Shown here: in pieces, positions 1-8,544 of the stretch
How positions within the stretch are numbered: position 1 is the stretch's first letter
How the letters are laid out: every line of letters starts with the position of its first letter
NCBI GenBank assembly: GCA_900469965.1
Contig: UBZP01000015.1
Coordinates: 463,806 to 527,805 of the forward strand
From: Hyphomicrobiales bacterium
Lineage (GTDB): Bacteria; Pseudomonadota; Alphaproteobacteria; Rhizobiales; Rhizobiaceae
Direction: 5' to 3'
Length of the DNA: 64,000 nucleotides
Position numbers and translations under genes: made by a program
Notes under the pieces: model-generated
The model's input: only the letters and a program-made list of their open reading frames with translations
Told to the model about the DNA's origin: nothing
Database searches by the model: none

Positions 1-3000
1 CCGCTCGAGATGTCCGAGAGGCGGTCGATCTTGCCTTCCAGCAGCCGCGAGGCGGTGGAGACCATGTCGGCCGAGGCGGTGAAGCGCTCGCTGGAGGTGC
101 TGAGCTTCTCGTCGACCTGCGACAGGTTGGCGGTCGCCTCCTGCACCAGGGCCGAGATGGCGCTGTTGCTGCCGGACAGGCGTTCGATGAGGCTGAGGAC
201 GCTGCCCTGCAGGTCGGATTCGACCTTCTGCAGCGCACTGGCGGCCTCCTGCGTCCGGCTTGCGATGGCGCCGAGCGTATCGTTGGTGCGGGACGAGATC
301 GCCTCGAGCAGGGCGGCATTCTCCGAGCGCAGGCGCTCGCTGTTTTCCTGTGCCGCTGCGGTGATGCGTTCGGCGGCCTCGCGGCCGGTCGCCGCATATT
401 CCTCGATGATCGGTTTGGCCTTCTCGTCGATCAGCCGGCCGAGTTCGGCCGAACGGCTCGACAGCATCGAGTTGAGCTCGCGGGTGCGCTCGTCGAGCGT
501 CGAACGGATCGCATTGCCGCGCGCATCCAGCGCCTTTTCCATGTCGGAGAGGCCGGAGCGGATGGCCTGGCCGTGGCCTTCCAGGCGACCCTCGACCTCG
601 GCGAAACGGCTGAGCGTGCTGCTGGTCGTCTCCTCGACGGAACGGGCGAAGGCCTCGCCGGTCTTGGCGATGGATTCGGCCGCGCGCTGCGCTTCGGTGC
701 CCATGTCCTGGGCGGCGCGGGAGACCGCCCCGCGCAGCGACGTGCTCAGGCTTGCGAACTCCTCGCCGGTCTTGGCGAGCGACTGGGCCGAGCGCACGGC
801 TTCGGCATCCATGTCCTGCGTGGCCTGGCTGACCGCCTGGCGCAGGGTCTGCGCCAGCCCGGCGGCCTTGCCGTCGATGGTCCGGTTGACGTTCTCCAGG
901 CCGATCGACAGCGCCTTGTCCATGGTGGACAGACGTTCCTCGATGCGGCCGGTGCGCTCGTCGATCGTGCCGGCGATGCGATTGGCCGCGTCGTCTGTGA
1001 TGCGATCGATCTCGGCGGCGCGGCCGGACAGCGTCGAGGCGATCCGCTCGACGACGTTCTCGCTGGCGTTCTCCAGGGTGTCGATGCTGGAGGAGACGGC
1101 GATGCTGAGCGCGCTGGCCGTTTCCAGCGAGGCGCGCTCGATCTGGTCGACGTTGCTGGAGACGGCGAGGCTGATGGCGTCGGCCGATGCGCGCGAGGCG
1201 CGTTCCAGTTCGCTGACGCTGCCGGCGACGGCCGAGCCGATGCTTTCGGAGGCGTCGCTTGCGGCCCGTTCCAGGTCGCCGATCCGGTCGGAGAGGGTCT
1301 CGGCGATCCGGTTGCCGGCGGAATCGACCAGGCTCGCGACGTGCTCGACGCTGTTCTGGATGCGGCCTTCGAGCGCACCGAGATTGCTCTCGATCCGGCT
1401 GCCGGTATCGTCGAGGCGGGTGTTGACGACGTTCAGCGCCGTATCCATGCGGCTGCCGAAGGTTTCGGCGGCACGGGTGATCTCGTCGGAGGTGGCGCTG
1501 AGGCGGTCGGCAATCGCGCCGGCGCCGTCGCGCATGCGCTTGTCGAGGGCTGCCGCACTCGTGTCGATGGCCTTGCGGAAGTTCTCCTCCTGCTGCTCCA
1601 GGCTCATCTCGAGCATGCCGGCGCTGGTGGCGATCGAGGTGCCGATGGCCGTCGCCTGGTCGGAGAGGGTATCGGACAGCTGCCGCTGGCCCTCGGTGAT
1701 CGCGACGTTGATCGCATTGATGCGGTCGTCCAGCGTCGAGCGGATCTGGTCGTGGGTGGAGACGAGCGAGCTTGCCAGTTCGGTGGCGCGCTCGGACAGG
1801 GTACCGGCGATCTCGGCGGCCCGACCGGAGAAGGCGTCGGCGAATTCAGCGACCTGGCCGGAGAGCACGCCGCCGATCTGCTGGGTGCCTTCGGCCAGCA
1901 CGCTTTCGACGCGGTCGGCAGCGGAGCGCACCGAGCTTTCCAGCGCGCCGCTGGTCTCGGTGAGCATCGTCGACAGCGACGCCGTGCGTTCGGACAGGGC
2001 GGTGTCGATCCGGTTGTGGCTCGCGGCGATCGAGGAGGTGATCTCGTCGGCGCGGGTCGCGAGCGCTTCTTCCATGCGGCTCTGGGCGGAGTCGAGGCTG
2101 ACGGCGAAGCCGAGCGTGCGGGTGTCCAGCGCGTCGATCAGGCGTTCCTCGCTGGCGGCCATGGTCGACACGAGCTGGTCTGCGCGCGTGATGAAGCCGT
2201 TCTCGAACCGCTCCTGAGACTGGGAGAGGCCGCCGATCAGCGCATCGGCGCGCTGGCTCAGCGCGGACTGCATCTTCTCCTGCGCGTCGCTGAGCGAGCC
2301 GGTCAGGCGCGTCTCCGCCTCCGACATGACGCTGCGCATCCGGTCGTGCGCGCCGTCGACGGACGCGCGGATCGCGCTCGCATGATCCTTCACGGCGCTT
2401 TCGAAGACTTCCTGGCCGGTGCCGAGGGCGGTGGTCAGGGCGAAGGCCTGGTCGGTCAGCGTGGTGCCGATCCGCTCGATGCTGCTGTTGAGGATGCCGT
2501 CGATCGCCTCGTTGCCGCTGCTGATCGTCTCGTTCAGGCGACCAAGGCTTTCCATCAGCTTGGTGTCGAGCGTGCCGGCGCGCTGGTCGAAGGCCGTGGC
2601 GAAATCGGACAGCCGCTGGTCGAAGGCGCTCGCGACATGGCCGATCGTCGCCTGCAGCTTCTCGTCGAAGAAGCCGGAGCGCAGGTCGAGATCCATGATC
2701 GTGTCGTCGGCCGCGTTCTTGAGGTTCTGGCGGAACTGCGCGCCCTTCTCGTCGAGCGTCGCGTTCATCGTCTGGATGACGTCGTCGAGGCCGCTGTTGA
2801 TCGCCTGCTGGCCGATCGTCAGGCTCTCGTTGATCTCGCGGGTGCGGGCGATCAGCGTCTCATTGAGCTGGCGGGCGCGCTCGTTGAGCGCGGCATTGAG
2901 CTTTTCGGTATTCGCATCCAGCGAGGAGGCGCGGGTCTCGAACTGCTTCAGCAGCGTCTGGCCTTGGCGCTCCAGCGCCTCGGAGAGGCCCTCGAGGCGG

Positions 3001-4067
3001 CTGTCGAATTCGTTGGCGAGCGCAAAGCCGGAGGAATTGAGCGTCGACAGCAGCGAATCCGTGCGCGCCGACAGCATGGCGCCGATCGTCTGCGTGGCGC
3101 CGTCGGACTTCTCCATCAGCATGGCGGCGCGGGTGTCTATCATCGAGGCGAAGGCCTCGCCGGAGGTGGCGATGCGGGTGGCGATGTTCTCGCTCGCCGC
3201 CTCGAGGTCACGGCGCAACTGCTCGTTGGCGCTCGAAATGGTGGTGCGGATGCGCTCGGAGTGGTTGACGATCGCCTCGCGCTCGGTGCCGAGTTCCTGG
3301 ACCAGCGTGCGCACACGGATCTCGTTGTCGGCGTAGCTGCGCTCCAGCGCGTTGACCTCGGAATGCACCAGGGTCTCGAGCTCGGTGGCGCGGGCGATGG
3401 TGCGCTCGATGCCCTCGTTCATGGCGGAGACTTCGCGGCGGACGGCCTGGCCGACCGACATGATGCGTTCGGAGGCGACCGTTTCCGGCTCCGACAGGCG
3501 GAGGGCGACCTCGGCCATGGAGCGGGCGGCGTTGCGCAGTTCCTGGGCGCGCGAGATCATCGTGGCGAAGGCGAAGAACAGCATGATCGGCATGACGATC
3601 GCGACCAGCATGCCGATCGCGCCCGGCAGGGCGACGAGGTCGGCAACGGAGCGGATCTGCCAGATCTGCGGCGCATAGAGCAGGTTGGCGACGCCGAGGC
3701 CGCCGATCACCCAGAGAACCGAGATGATCGCCGCCATGCGGATGGCCGATCGGCTGGAGCGCATCTCCAGCGTCCGCAGGATGGCGGCAGGCGACTTGCG
3801 CGAGGCGTCGTTGGCCGGCGTGAAGGCCGGGCTCTTCGGCGCGGGCTCGGGCGCGCTCTTGCGTTCCGGCTTGTCGGCCTTCTCGGGCTGCGCGGCTGCG
3901 CGCGGGGCGGACTTGGCCGCGCTTTCGGCGCTGCTGGCGGCAGCCTGTTCCCTGGCGGCATTTGCGGGTGTCGCCGGTGCGAGATCGTCGAAATCGATCT
4001 TCAGCGCTTCCTCAAGGGCCTGGAAAGCGGTGTCGTCGATCGACTCTGTGGTTTTCTTCGTCGCCAT
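1..4067 (-). CDS. Giant membrane-anchored coiled-coil protein, GPR/RgsE polar-growth type (C-terminus beyond window)
   Basis: The frame is open from the ATG at 4067 to the left edge: 1355 codons without a stop, so the C-terminus is missing. The N-terminus (residues about 1-90) is Ala/Pro/Lys-rich and probably cytoplasmic. Two hydrophobic segments follow (roughly residues 110-135 and 145-175). The remainder is a very long alpha-helical, Ala/Ser/Glu/Arg-rich region built of loosely repeated units of the type TLDER-x-x-x-I. This matches the layout of the Growth Pole Ring protein of Agrobacterium (about 2100 residues) and RgsE of Sinorhizobium, which organise unipolar growth and are often auto-annotated as kinesin- or apolipoprotein-like. 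The identification rests on size, topology and repeats, not on an alignment. The strong codon bias produces a 1247-codon antisense open frame, which is a shadow. Confidence 0.75.
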   Translation of the reverse strand, partial: MATKKTTESIDDTAFQALEEALKIDFDDLAPATPANAAREQAAASSAESAAKSAPRAAAQPEKADKPERKSAPEPAPKSPAFTPANDASRKSPAAILRTLEMRSSRSAIRMAAIISVLWVIGGLGVANLLYAPQIWQIRSVADLVALPGAIGMLVAIVMPIMLFFAFATMISRAQELRNAARSMAEVALRLSEPETVASERIMSVGQAVRREVSAMNEGIERTIARATELETLVHSEVNALERSYADNEIRVRTLVQELGTEREAIVNHSERIRTTISSANEQLRRDLEAASENIATRIATSGEAFASMIDTRAAMLMEKSDGATQTIGAMLSARTDSLLSTLNSSGFALANEFDSRLEGLSEALERQGQTLLKQFETRASSLDANTEKLNAALNERARQLNETLIARTREINESLTIGQQAINSGLDDVIQTMNATLDEKGAQFRQNLKNAADDTIMDLDLRSGFFDEKLQATIGHVASAFDQRLSDFATAFDQRAGTLDTKLMESLGRLNETISSGNEAIDGILNSSIERIGTTLTDQAFALTTALGTGQEVFESAVKDHASAIRASVDGAHDRMRSVMSEAETRLTGSLSDAQEKMQSALSQRADALIGGLSQSQERFENGFITRADQLVSTMAASEERLIDALDTRTLGFAVSLDSAQSRMEEALATRADEITSSIAASHNRIDTALSERTASLSTMLTETSGALESSVRSAADRVESVLAEGTQQIGGVLSGQVAEFADAFSGRAAEIAGTLSERATELASSLVSTHDQIRSTLDDRINAINVAITEGQRQLSDTLSDQATAIGTSIATSAGMLEMSLEQQEENFRKAIDTSAAALDKRMRDGAGAIADRLSATSDEITRAAETFGSRMDTALNVVNTRLDDTGSRIESNLGALEGRIQNSVEHVASLVDSAGNRIAETLSDRIGDLERAASDASESIGSAVAGSVSELERASRASADAISLAVSSNVDQIERASLETASALSIAVSSSIDTLENASENVVERIASTLSGRAAEIDRITDDAANRIAGTIDERTGRIEERLSTMDKALSIGLENVNRTIDGKAAGLAQTLRQAVSQATQDMDAEAVRSAQSLAKTGEEFASLSTSLRGAVSRAAQDMGTEAQRAAESIAKTGEAFARSVEETTSSTLSRFAEVEGRLEGHGQAIRSGLSDMEKALDARGNAIRSTLDERTRELNSMLSSRSAELGRLIDEKAKPIIEEYAATGREAAERITAAAQENSERLRSENAALLEAISSRTNDTLGAIASRTQEAASALQKVESDLQGSVLSLIERLSGSNSAISALVQEATANLSQVDEKLSTSSERFTASADMVSTASRLLEGKIDRLSDISS

Positions 4068-4612
4068 GCGAATACGCCTCGTTACATTGTACGGACGCTT
4101 TCCGGATGGGCCTGCCGCCAGCACAGGTTACCGGATTGCTTCCGATCGCGACGGCGCCATTGCAGAGGCATCATGCCGACTGCGGGGCGGGACCGTCACT
4201 TCCTACTCCAAACGCGTTTGATAACCCCAAATCCTAAAGGCGCGTTACCCCAGGACGCTGTTATCCACCAGGACCGGCCGCCGGTTCGGCATAAACCGTC
4301 CCTGATCGTATCGTAGTGGCACATTCCCGTGTTCCACACAATTGACAGGTCCGCCGGCGAGCACGGTTCCTAACAGAAAGTTAACGATATCGGGCCCTGT
4401 ATCATAGCGGAAAGACAGGAAAATCCCAGATTTGGGTTACCGTTAACCATAGCAGGCGAATTTGCCCGTCGTCGCGGCCGCGTTTACGCGGAGCAGCAGG
4501 TCGGCAGGCCACAATGGCCGTTCGACAGCGCCGTGCGGACCGGTGCGGTCCATGCCGACGCATCGCCCCGGCTTTGCGTCCTGCAGTCCGCTCCGCGGGG
4601 GAGGCAAAGCCG
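4068..4612. other. 545-bp intergenic region between divergent coiled-coil gene and Hpt gene
   Basis: No convincing gene was found here. The region is less G+C-rich than its surroundings. It holds two GTTAAC-type elements (about 4380-4386 and 4440-4447), the second in a small inverted repeat GGTTA-CCG-TTAACC. These resemble CtrA half-sites, but the full TTAA-N7-TTAA arrangement is not present. Promoters for both divergent genes must lie here; I could not assign them confidently. Confidence 0.4.
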
Positions 4613-4927
4613 ATGATGCAGCATCCGATCGATCTCGAACACCTATCCCGCCAGACGATGGACGACAAGGACGTGGCCGACGAGGTTCTGGCGCTGTTCG
4701 TCCAGCAGGCCGGCCGGTGCCTGGCCGAACTCGACGCGGGCGGGGAAGAGGGGCACCTCATGGCCGTCGCGCACCGACTGCTGGGGGCGGCGCGCGGGGT
4801 CGGCGCCCATGGTGTGGCGCAGGCGGCGCTGGCGCTGGAGCTTCGGCCGGCAGATGCAGACGCCCTTCTCGCCCTCAGGAGCGCGGTCGCCGAGGCCGAG
4901 CACTTCATCGCCGGCCTTTACCGCTGA
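4613..4927 (+). CDS. Small Hpt-domain phosphotransfer protein
   Basis: The 104-residue product is a single histidine-containing phosphotransfer domain. The motif AHRLLGAARGVGA around His54 matches the Hpt phosphoacceptor pattern (HxLKGxxxxxG-like), and a second helix follows. Such proteins relay phosphate between hybrid kinases and response regulators in the cytoplasm. Partners cannot be read from the sequence; the only hybrid kinase in the window is CckA at 15298-17904, whose known partner in alphaproteobacteria is ChpT, a different fold. The start was chosen at the ATG at 4613, about 9 nt after a GGGGGAGG ribosome-binding site; an adjacent ATG at 4616 is an alternative. The gene diverges from the large coiled-coil gene. 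Confidence 0.75.
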   Translation: MMQHPIDLEHLSRQTMDDKDVADEVLALFVQQAGRCLAELDAGGEEGHLMAVAHRLLGAARGVGAHGVAQAALALELRPADADALLALRSAVAEAEHFIAGLYR

Positions 4928-5108
4928 CCATTCCCGATCGCCCTTCCTTGCCATGCCCGCCGCCCGCGACGGCGAGCGGGCGGTGCCATCGATCGCCCTG
5001 GCGCTGTTGACTGTCCAGGGGAATTGTTGGAAGTAGGCCGCAACATGCAGGCGCGCCCGCCCCCTGGCGTTCGACGCCGATATTGAGCAATCGTTCCGGA
5101 AATTCACG

Positions 5109-5429
5109 ATGACCAAGCTTACGATCGTCGCATTCGATGGCACATCTCATGACCTGGAGGTCGCCAACGGCTCTACGGTGATGGAGAACGCGGTGCGCAA
5201 TTCCGTCCCCGGCATCGAGGCGGAATGCGGCGGCGCCTGCGCCTGCGCCACCTGCCACGTCTATGTCGACGATGCCTGGACCGCTGCCGTCGGCACGCCG
5301 GAGGCGATGGAAGAGGACATGCTCGACTTCGCCTATGACGTCCGCCCGACCTCGCGGTTGAGCTGTCAGATCAAGATGTCCGACGCGCTGGACGGGCTCG
5401 TGGTGCACGTGCCGGAGCGCCAGGGCTGA
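5109..5429 (+). CDS. [2Fe-2S] ferredoxin, adrenodoxin/FdxB type
   Basis: The 106-residue protein has the adrenodoxin-type cluster ligand spacing: Cys40-x5-Cys46-x2-Cys49 and then Cys86, within [12 protein letters not shown] and SRLSCQ. An extra Cys44 lies inside the loop. The family carries low-potential electrons to cytochrome P450s, Fe-S assembly or other oxygenases in the cytoplasm. No P450 or isc gene is adjacent. Instead, a flavoprotein related to ferredoxin-NADP reductase starts 55 bp downstream on the same strand, suggesting an electron-transfer pair. The ATG at 5109 follows a weak GGAA site. The fold assignment is firm, the partner inferred. Confidence 0.9.
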   Translation: MTKLTIVAFDGTSHDLEVANGSTVMENAVRNSVPGIEAECGGACACATCHVYVDDAWTAAVGTPEAMEEDMLDFAYDVRPTSRLSCQIKMSDALDGLVVHVPERQG

Positions 5430-5484
5430 TCGCAGGCCACGTCTGCCGGCCTTCTCTTTACTGCGCACGTCTGTGGGTGATGGG

Positions 5485-6165
5485 ATGTCGAACCGCGAAA
5501 ATGCCGATGTCCTGATCGTCGGAGCCGGTCCGGCCGCCCTGTTTGCGATCTTCCAGCTCGGCATCTACGGCTTTCGCTGCCATCTCGTCGACCGCCTGGA
5601 CCGCGCCGGCGGCCAGTGCGCCGTGCTCTATCCCGACAAGCCGATCTACGACGTCCCGGGTTTCCCCGAGACCTGCGGCGGCGCCCTGACGGAGCTGCTG
5701 ATGCGGCAGGCGGCGCCGTGCGAGCCGCGCTTCACGCTCGGACGGGCGGCGGTCGAGCTTGCCTGCGAAGCGGACGGAACCTGGGAGGTCGGCCTCGACG
5801 ACGGCACGCGGCTTCGGGCCGGCGGCGTCATTCTGGCGACGGGGATCGGGATGTTCGACATCCCGCCGGGGGGCGCTGTCGAGGCGGCCGAGCTCGTCCC
5901 GGGACCGGCGGCGCAATGGCCGCTGGAGCGCAGCCGCGGCGGCATCCGCGTCGATCCGGCCACGTTCGAGACGGCACGCAAGGGCCTCTTTGCGATCGGC
6001 GACGCCTGCGACTATCCCGGCAAGCTGAAGCTGATCCTGTCCGGTTTCCACGAGGCTGCGCTGGCCACGCAGCAGATGCGCCGGCATCTTTCGGGCGGGA
6101 AGCGATCGTCCGTCGAATATTCCACCACGTCCAGGCGCGTGCGCCAGCGGCTCGGACGCGACTGA
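5485..6165 (+). CDS. Truncated thioredoxin reductase-like flavoprotein (ferredoxin reductase family lacking the NADP domain)
   Basis: The N-terminal half matches the FAD domain of TrxR-like ferredoxin-NADP reductases: GAGPAA at 13-18, GGQC at 42-45, a PIYDVPGFP segment and ATG at 118-120. The C-terminal FAD segment is also present (AIGDACDYPGKLKL near 170-183, then LSGFHEAAL). Only about 50 residues separate ATG from IGD. Normal members are about 330-350 residues and carry a 110-120 residue NAD(P)H-binding Rossmann domain at that point, so the pyridine-nucleotide domain appears cleanly absent (226 residues total). The frame is intact and codon use normal, so this is not an obvious frameshift. 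It lies 55 bp after the ferredoxin gene. An ATG at 5473 is an alternative start. Confidence 0.8.
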   Translation: MSNRENADVLIVGAGPAALFAIFQLGIYGFRCHLVDRLDRAGGQCAVLYPDKPIYDVPGFPETCGGALTELLMRQAAPCEPRFTLGRAAVELACEADGTWEVGLDDGTRLRAGGVILATGIGMFDIPPGGAVEAAELVPGPAAQWPLERSRGGIRVDPATFETARKGLFAIGDACDYPGKLKLILSGFHEAALATQQMRRHLSGGKRSSVEYSTTSRRVRQRLGRD

Positions 6166-6185
6166 CGTCCCGATTTCACAGGGCG

Positions 6186-6222
6186 AAAAAAATGCCTCGC
6201 CGATCCGATGGACAGGCGAGGC
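6186..6222 (-). terminator. Rho-independent terminator of the candidate sRNA
   Basis: The stem GCCTCGCC/GGCGAGGC is perfect, with a 13-nt loop, and is followed on the minus strand by a T7 run (6192-6186). It lies more than 250 bp beyond the end of the DUF922 gene, so it more likely ends an independent transcript. Confidence 0.7.
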
Positions 6223-6290
6223 CAGTGGGGCGCATCGCAAGCGGGCGTGGGAGGTTACGCCTGCTGCACAAAGGGGACGCGCCAGGAGAA
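6186..6290 (-). ncRNA. Candidate trans-acting small RNA with anti-Shine-Dalgarno loop
   Basis: On the minus strand the region folds into three consistent elements. P1 pairs 6276-6283 with 6229-6236 (8 bp, one G-U). P2 is an enclosed hairpin with stem GGCGT/ACGCC (6244-6261) and apical loop AACCTCCC. P3 is a perfect 8-bp hairpin (6194-6222) followed by seven T residues. A CCTCCC loop plus an intrinsic terminator is the hallmark of anti-Shine-Dalgarno sRNAs in Rhizobiales and Rhodobacterales (alpha-r and CcsR/cuckoo types). I cannot name the family. The 5' end is not defined because no clear promoter was found; transcription could start as far upstream as about 6350. It lies downstream of and co-oriented with the DUF922 gene. 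Confidence 0.6.
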
Positions 6291-6477
6291 ACTGCTGCAA
6301 TTCCGGATTTCGAAAGCAGAACCTGTCACCAAGTCTTCTCTCTAAGTTGATAATGAAGATACGCCGATTCCCGGCATCTCGCCATCGCTAGAATTCACCA
6401 TTCATTAGATGTGGTGGAGCCGCTTCTATTAAGCAACCATTGAGATATACATCGGACGTGCTTGCCGATTCGGCGGG

Positions 6478-7086
6478 CTATTGCGCCGCTTCCAGTCTAT
6501 GGGTGAGGAGGCGAAGCATACGCTCGTTGAAATTGTATGATTCGACCCGATCGAAGCGGGCCTGATCCTTGTCATGCGCTTCCACCGCGGCGGCCGTGAC
6601 GCGGTCGACCTTCTGCTGCAGCCGGTCGCAATCCTTGTCCGGACGCAGGGCCTTCAACTGCTTCTCCAGGTCCCGCGCATGGTTGCGGGCGATCTCGGCG
6701 TGGCGTTCCTCGTGGCGCTTGATGTCGCTCGACAGCGTGTCCCAGATGAGGGCAAGCGACTTGCTGGCGGTGCGGCGATGCTTCCAGCGCGGCAGGATGA
6801 TGTTGGTCGTCAACGTCACCTTGGCATCGCCCACGTAGCATTTCTCGCCGCGCCGGACATAGGTGACCGAGCCGCCGAAACGGATGCGGGTGGCGCCGGG
6901 ATGACGTGATCCGGTGTTCTTCATCTTGGGTCCGCGCTTGCTGAGCTCGTCGTCCAGCTCGGCCGCCGTCCTGCCGCCGACGGAGAAATAGGAGAACGTC
7001 TTGTTGGTGAGCGTCTCCGCGCGTGCCGTCGCTGCGGCGGCTGAGATCATCAGGAGCAGAAGGAGCGTCTTGGCGGTGGCTGGCAT
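6478..7086 (-). CDS. DUF922 secreted protein, putative zinc protease
   Basis: The 202-residue product begins with a Lys-containing n-region, a hydrophobic stretch (LLLLLMISAAAA) and a signal-peptidase site near TARA-ET, so export to the periplasm is expected. The body contains a HEERH sequence fitting the HExxH zinc-protease motif of DUF922 proteins, followed by an alpha-helical Lys/Arg-rich tail. Substrates of the family are unknown. The start at 7086 was preferred over the upstream ATG at 7110 because GAGGAAG lies 5 nt before it and the signal peptide then begins normally. The gene diverges from folP. Confidence 0.75.
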   Translation of the reverse strand: MPATAKTLLLLLMISAAAATARAETLTNKTFSYFSVGGRTAAELDDELSKRGPKMKNTGSRHPGATRIRFGGSVTYVRRGEKCYVGDAKVTLTTNIILPRWKHRRTASKSLALIWDTLSSDIKRHEERHAEIARNHARDLEKQLKALRPDKDCDRLQQKVDRVTAAAVEAHDKDQARFDRVESYNFNERMLRLLTHRLEAAQ

Positions 7087-7279
7087 TGTCTTCCTCGAAG
7101 TCCGCTCCATTTTGCGGACTGGTCCGGTGCGAGTCTAGCGGTGCTTGTTGCGAAATGGATTAACGCCGGCATGCCGCGGGACGGGACAGCCGACCGCAAA
7201 GGCGGTTGAACTCGCCACCGGGTTGGGGCATAGCGCTCTCAAGGCGAAGCCCCTTTGCCGGTGCCTGCGCCCGCTGTCG

Positions 7280-8161
7280 ATGGATGTTCCCATGTACTCT
7301 GCCTTCGCCCCGTTCCAATGGTCGCTCGCGCACGGTCGCAGCCTGCTACTGGGGCCACAAGGCCTGATCATGGCGATCGTCAACGTTACGCCCGATTCTT
7401 TTTCCGACGGTGGCAGCCACGACACGGCGGAAAAGGCTTTGGAGCATGCCCGCTTCTGTCTCGCGCAAGGGGCGCACATCATCGACATCGGCGGCGAATC
7501 CACCCGGCCGGGTGCCGCCGCGGTTTCCGCCGGCGAGGAGCAGGATCGCATCCTGCCGGTCGTGGAGGCGCTCGCCAGCGACGGGGAGGCGGTCATCTCG
7601 GTCGATACCTACCGCGCCGAGACCGCCCGGCTCGCGGTGGCGGCCGGCGCGCACATCATCAACGATGTCCACGGCCTGCAGCGGGAGCCCGAAATCGCCG
7701 CCGTGGCAGCGCAGGCGGGGGCCGGGCTGTGCATCATGCACACCGGCCGCGACCGGCAGAAGCTGACGGACGTGATCGACGACCAGTTCGCGTTCCTGGA
7801 AACCTCCCTGAGGATCGCCCGTGACGCCGGCGTCGCGGACGAGACGATCGTGCTCGACCCCGGTTTCGGCTTTGCCAAGGACACCGGCGAGAACGTCGAC
7901 CTGATGGCCCGCTTCGAGGAACTGCTCCGTTTCGAGCGGCCGCTGCTCGCCGGCACCTCGCGCAAGCGCTTCATCGGGGCGCTGACGGGGCGGGAGGCCG
8001 CCGAGCGCGATGCGGGCACGGCGGCGACGACGGCGCTGCTCAGGCTTGCGGGCGCGGCGATTTTCAGGGTGCACGATGTCGCATTCAACAGGGATGCGCT
8101 GCTGGTGGCAGATGCTATGGTGGAGGCGCGGCTTGGACGCGCCGCACGCGCCGGCGATTGA
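7280..8161 (+). CDS. folP: Dihydropteroate synthase
   Basis: This enzyme condenses p-aminobenzoate with dihydropterin pyrophosphate in folate synthesis and is the sulfonamide target. Diagnostic motifs are visible: IVNVTPDSFSDGG, DIGGESTRPGA, IINDVHG, LDPGFGFAKD and TSRKRFIG. The length (293 residues) is normal. The start is uncertain: ATG 7280 and ATG 7292 both precede the conserved region and neither has a strong ribosome-binding site. It is the first gene of a folP-folB-folK operon; its stop is followed within 15 bp by the folB start. Confidence 0.95.
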   Translation: MDVPMYSAFAPFQWSLAHGRSLLLGPQGLIMAIVNVTPDSFSDGGSHDTAEKALEHARFCLAQGAHIIDIGGESTRPGAAAVSAGEEQDRILPVVEALASDGEAVISVDTYRAETARLAVAAGAHIINDVHGLQREPEIAAVAAQAGAGLCIMHTGRDRQKLTDVIDDQFAFLETSLRIARDAGVADETIVLDPGFGFAKDTGENVDLMARFEELLRFERPLLAGTSRKRFIGALTGREAAERDAGTAATTALLRLAGAAIFRVHDVAFNRDALLVADAMVEARLGRAARAGD

Positions 8162-8175
8162 AGGATCTATCGGAA

Positions 8176-8544
8176 ATGACCACGACCTACACGATCACGA
8201 TGAAGAACTGCGCATTCTTCGCCCGGCACGGACTGCACGACGCCGAGGAGTTTCTCGGGCAGCGCTTCTTCGTCGACGCCGAGCTCGACGTGTCGCCGTC
8301 GATGCCGCTCTCCGACGACCAGATCGAATCGACCGTCGACTATGGCGTCGCCTTCGAGGAGATCGAGGCGATCGTGACGGGGCGCAGACGTTTCCTCATC
8401 GAGGCGCTCGCCCAGGAGATCGCGACGGCGCTCTGTGCCCGCTTTCCGCAGATCCGGCGTGCCCGGATCTCTGTCCGCAAGCCGAACGCGCCCGTCGCGG
8501 GCGTGCTGGACTATGTGCAGGTGACGGTCGATCATGTCGTCTGA
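8176..8544 (+). CDS. folB: Dihydroneopterin aldolase
   Basis: FolB cleaves 7,8-dihydroneopterin to 6-hydroxymethyl-dihydropterin, the substrate of FolK. The 122-residue protein shows the family pattern: FFARHGLHDAE near the N-terminus, a Glu-Gly-like YGVAFEEIE segment, the LIEALAQEIA helix and a C-terminal VRKPNAPV strand-turn. The ATG at 8176 has AAGGAT 9 nt upstream; a TTG at 8158 overlapping the folP stop is a weaker alternative. The 3' end overlaps folK by 11 bp, indicating translational coupling. Confidence 0.95.
   Translation: MTTTYTITMKNCAFFARHGLHDAEEFLGQRFFVDAELDVSPSMPLSDDQIESTVDYGVAFEEIEAIVTGRRRFLIEALAQEIATALCARFPQIRRARISVRKPNAPVAGVLDYVQVTVDHVV

Noticed and set aside
573-4316. Long plus-strand open frame of 1247 codons opposite the coiled-coil gene
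   Set aside because: It mirrors the strongly biased coiled-coil gene, is rich in Arg/Gly/Ala/Asp repeats and has no homologous-looking domain or ribosome-binding site.
4380-4448. GTTAAC elements as a full CtrA binding site
   Set aside because: Only half-sites are present; the TTAA-N7-TTAA spacing is not met.
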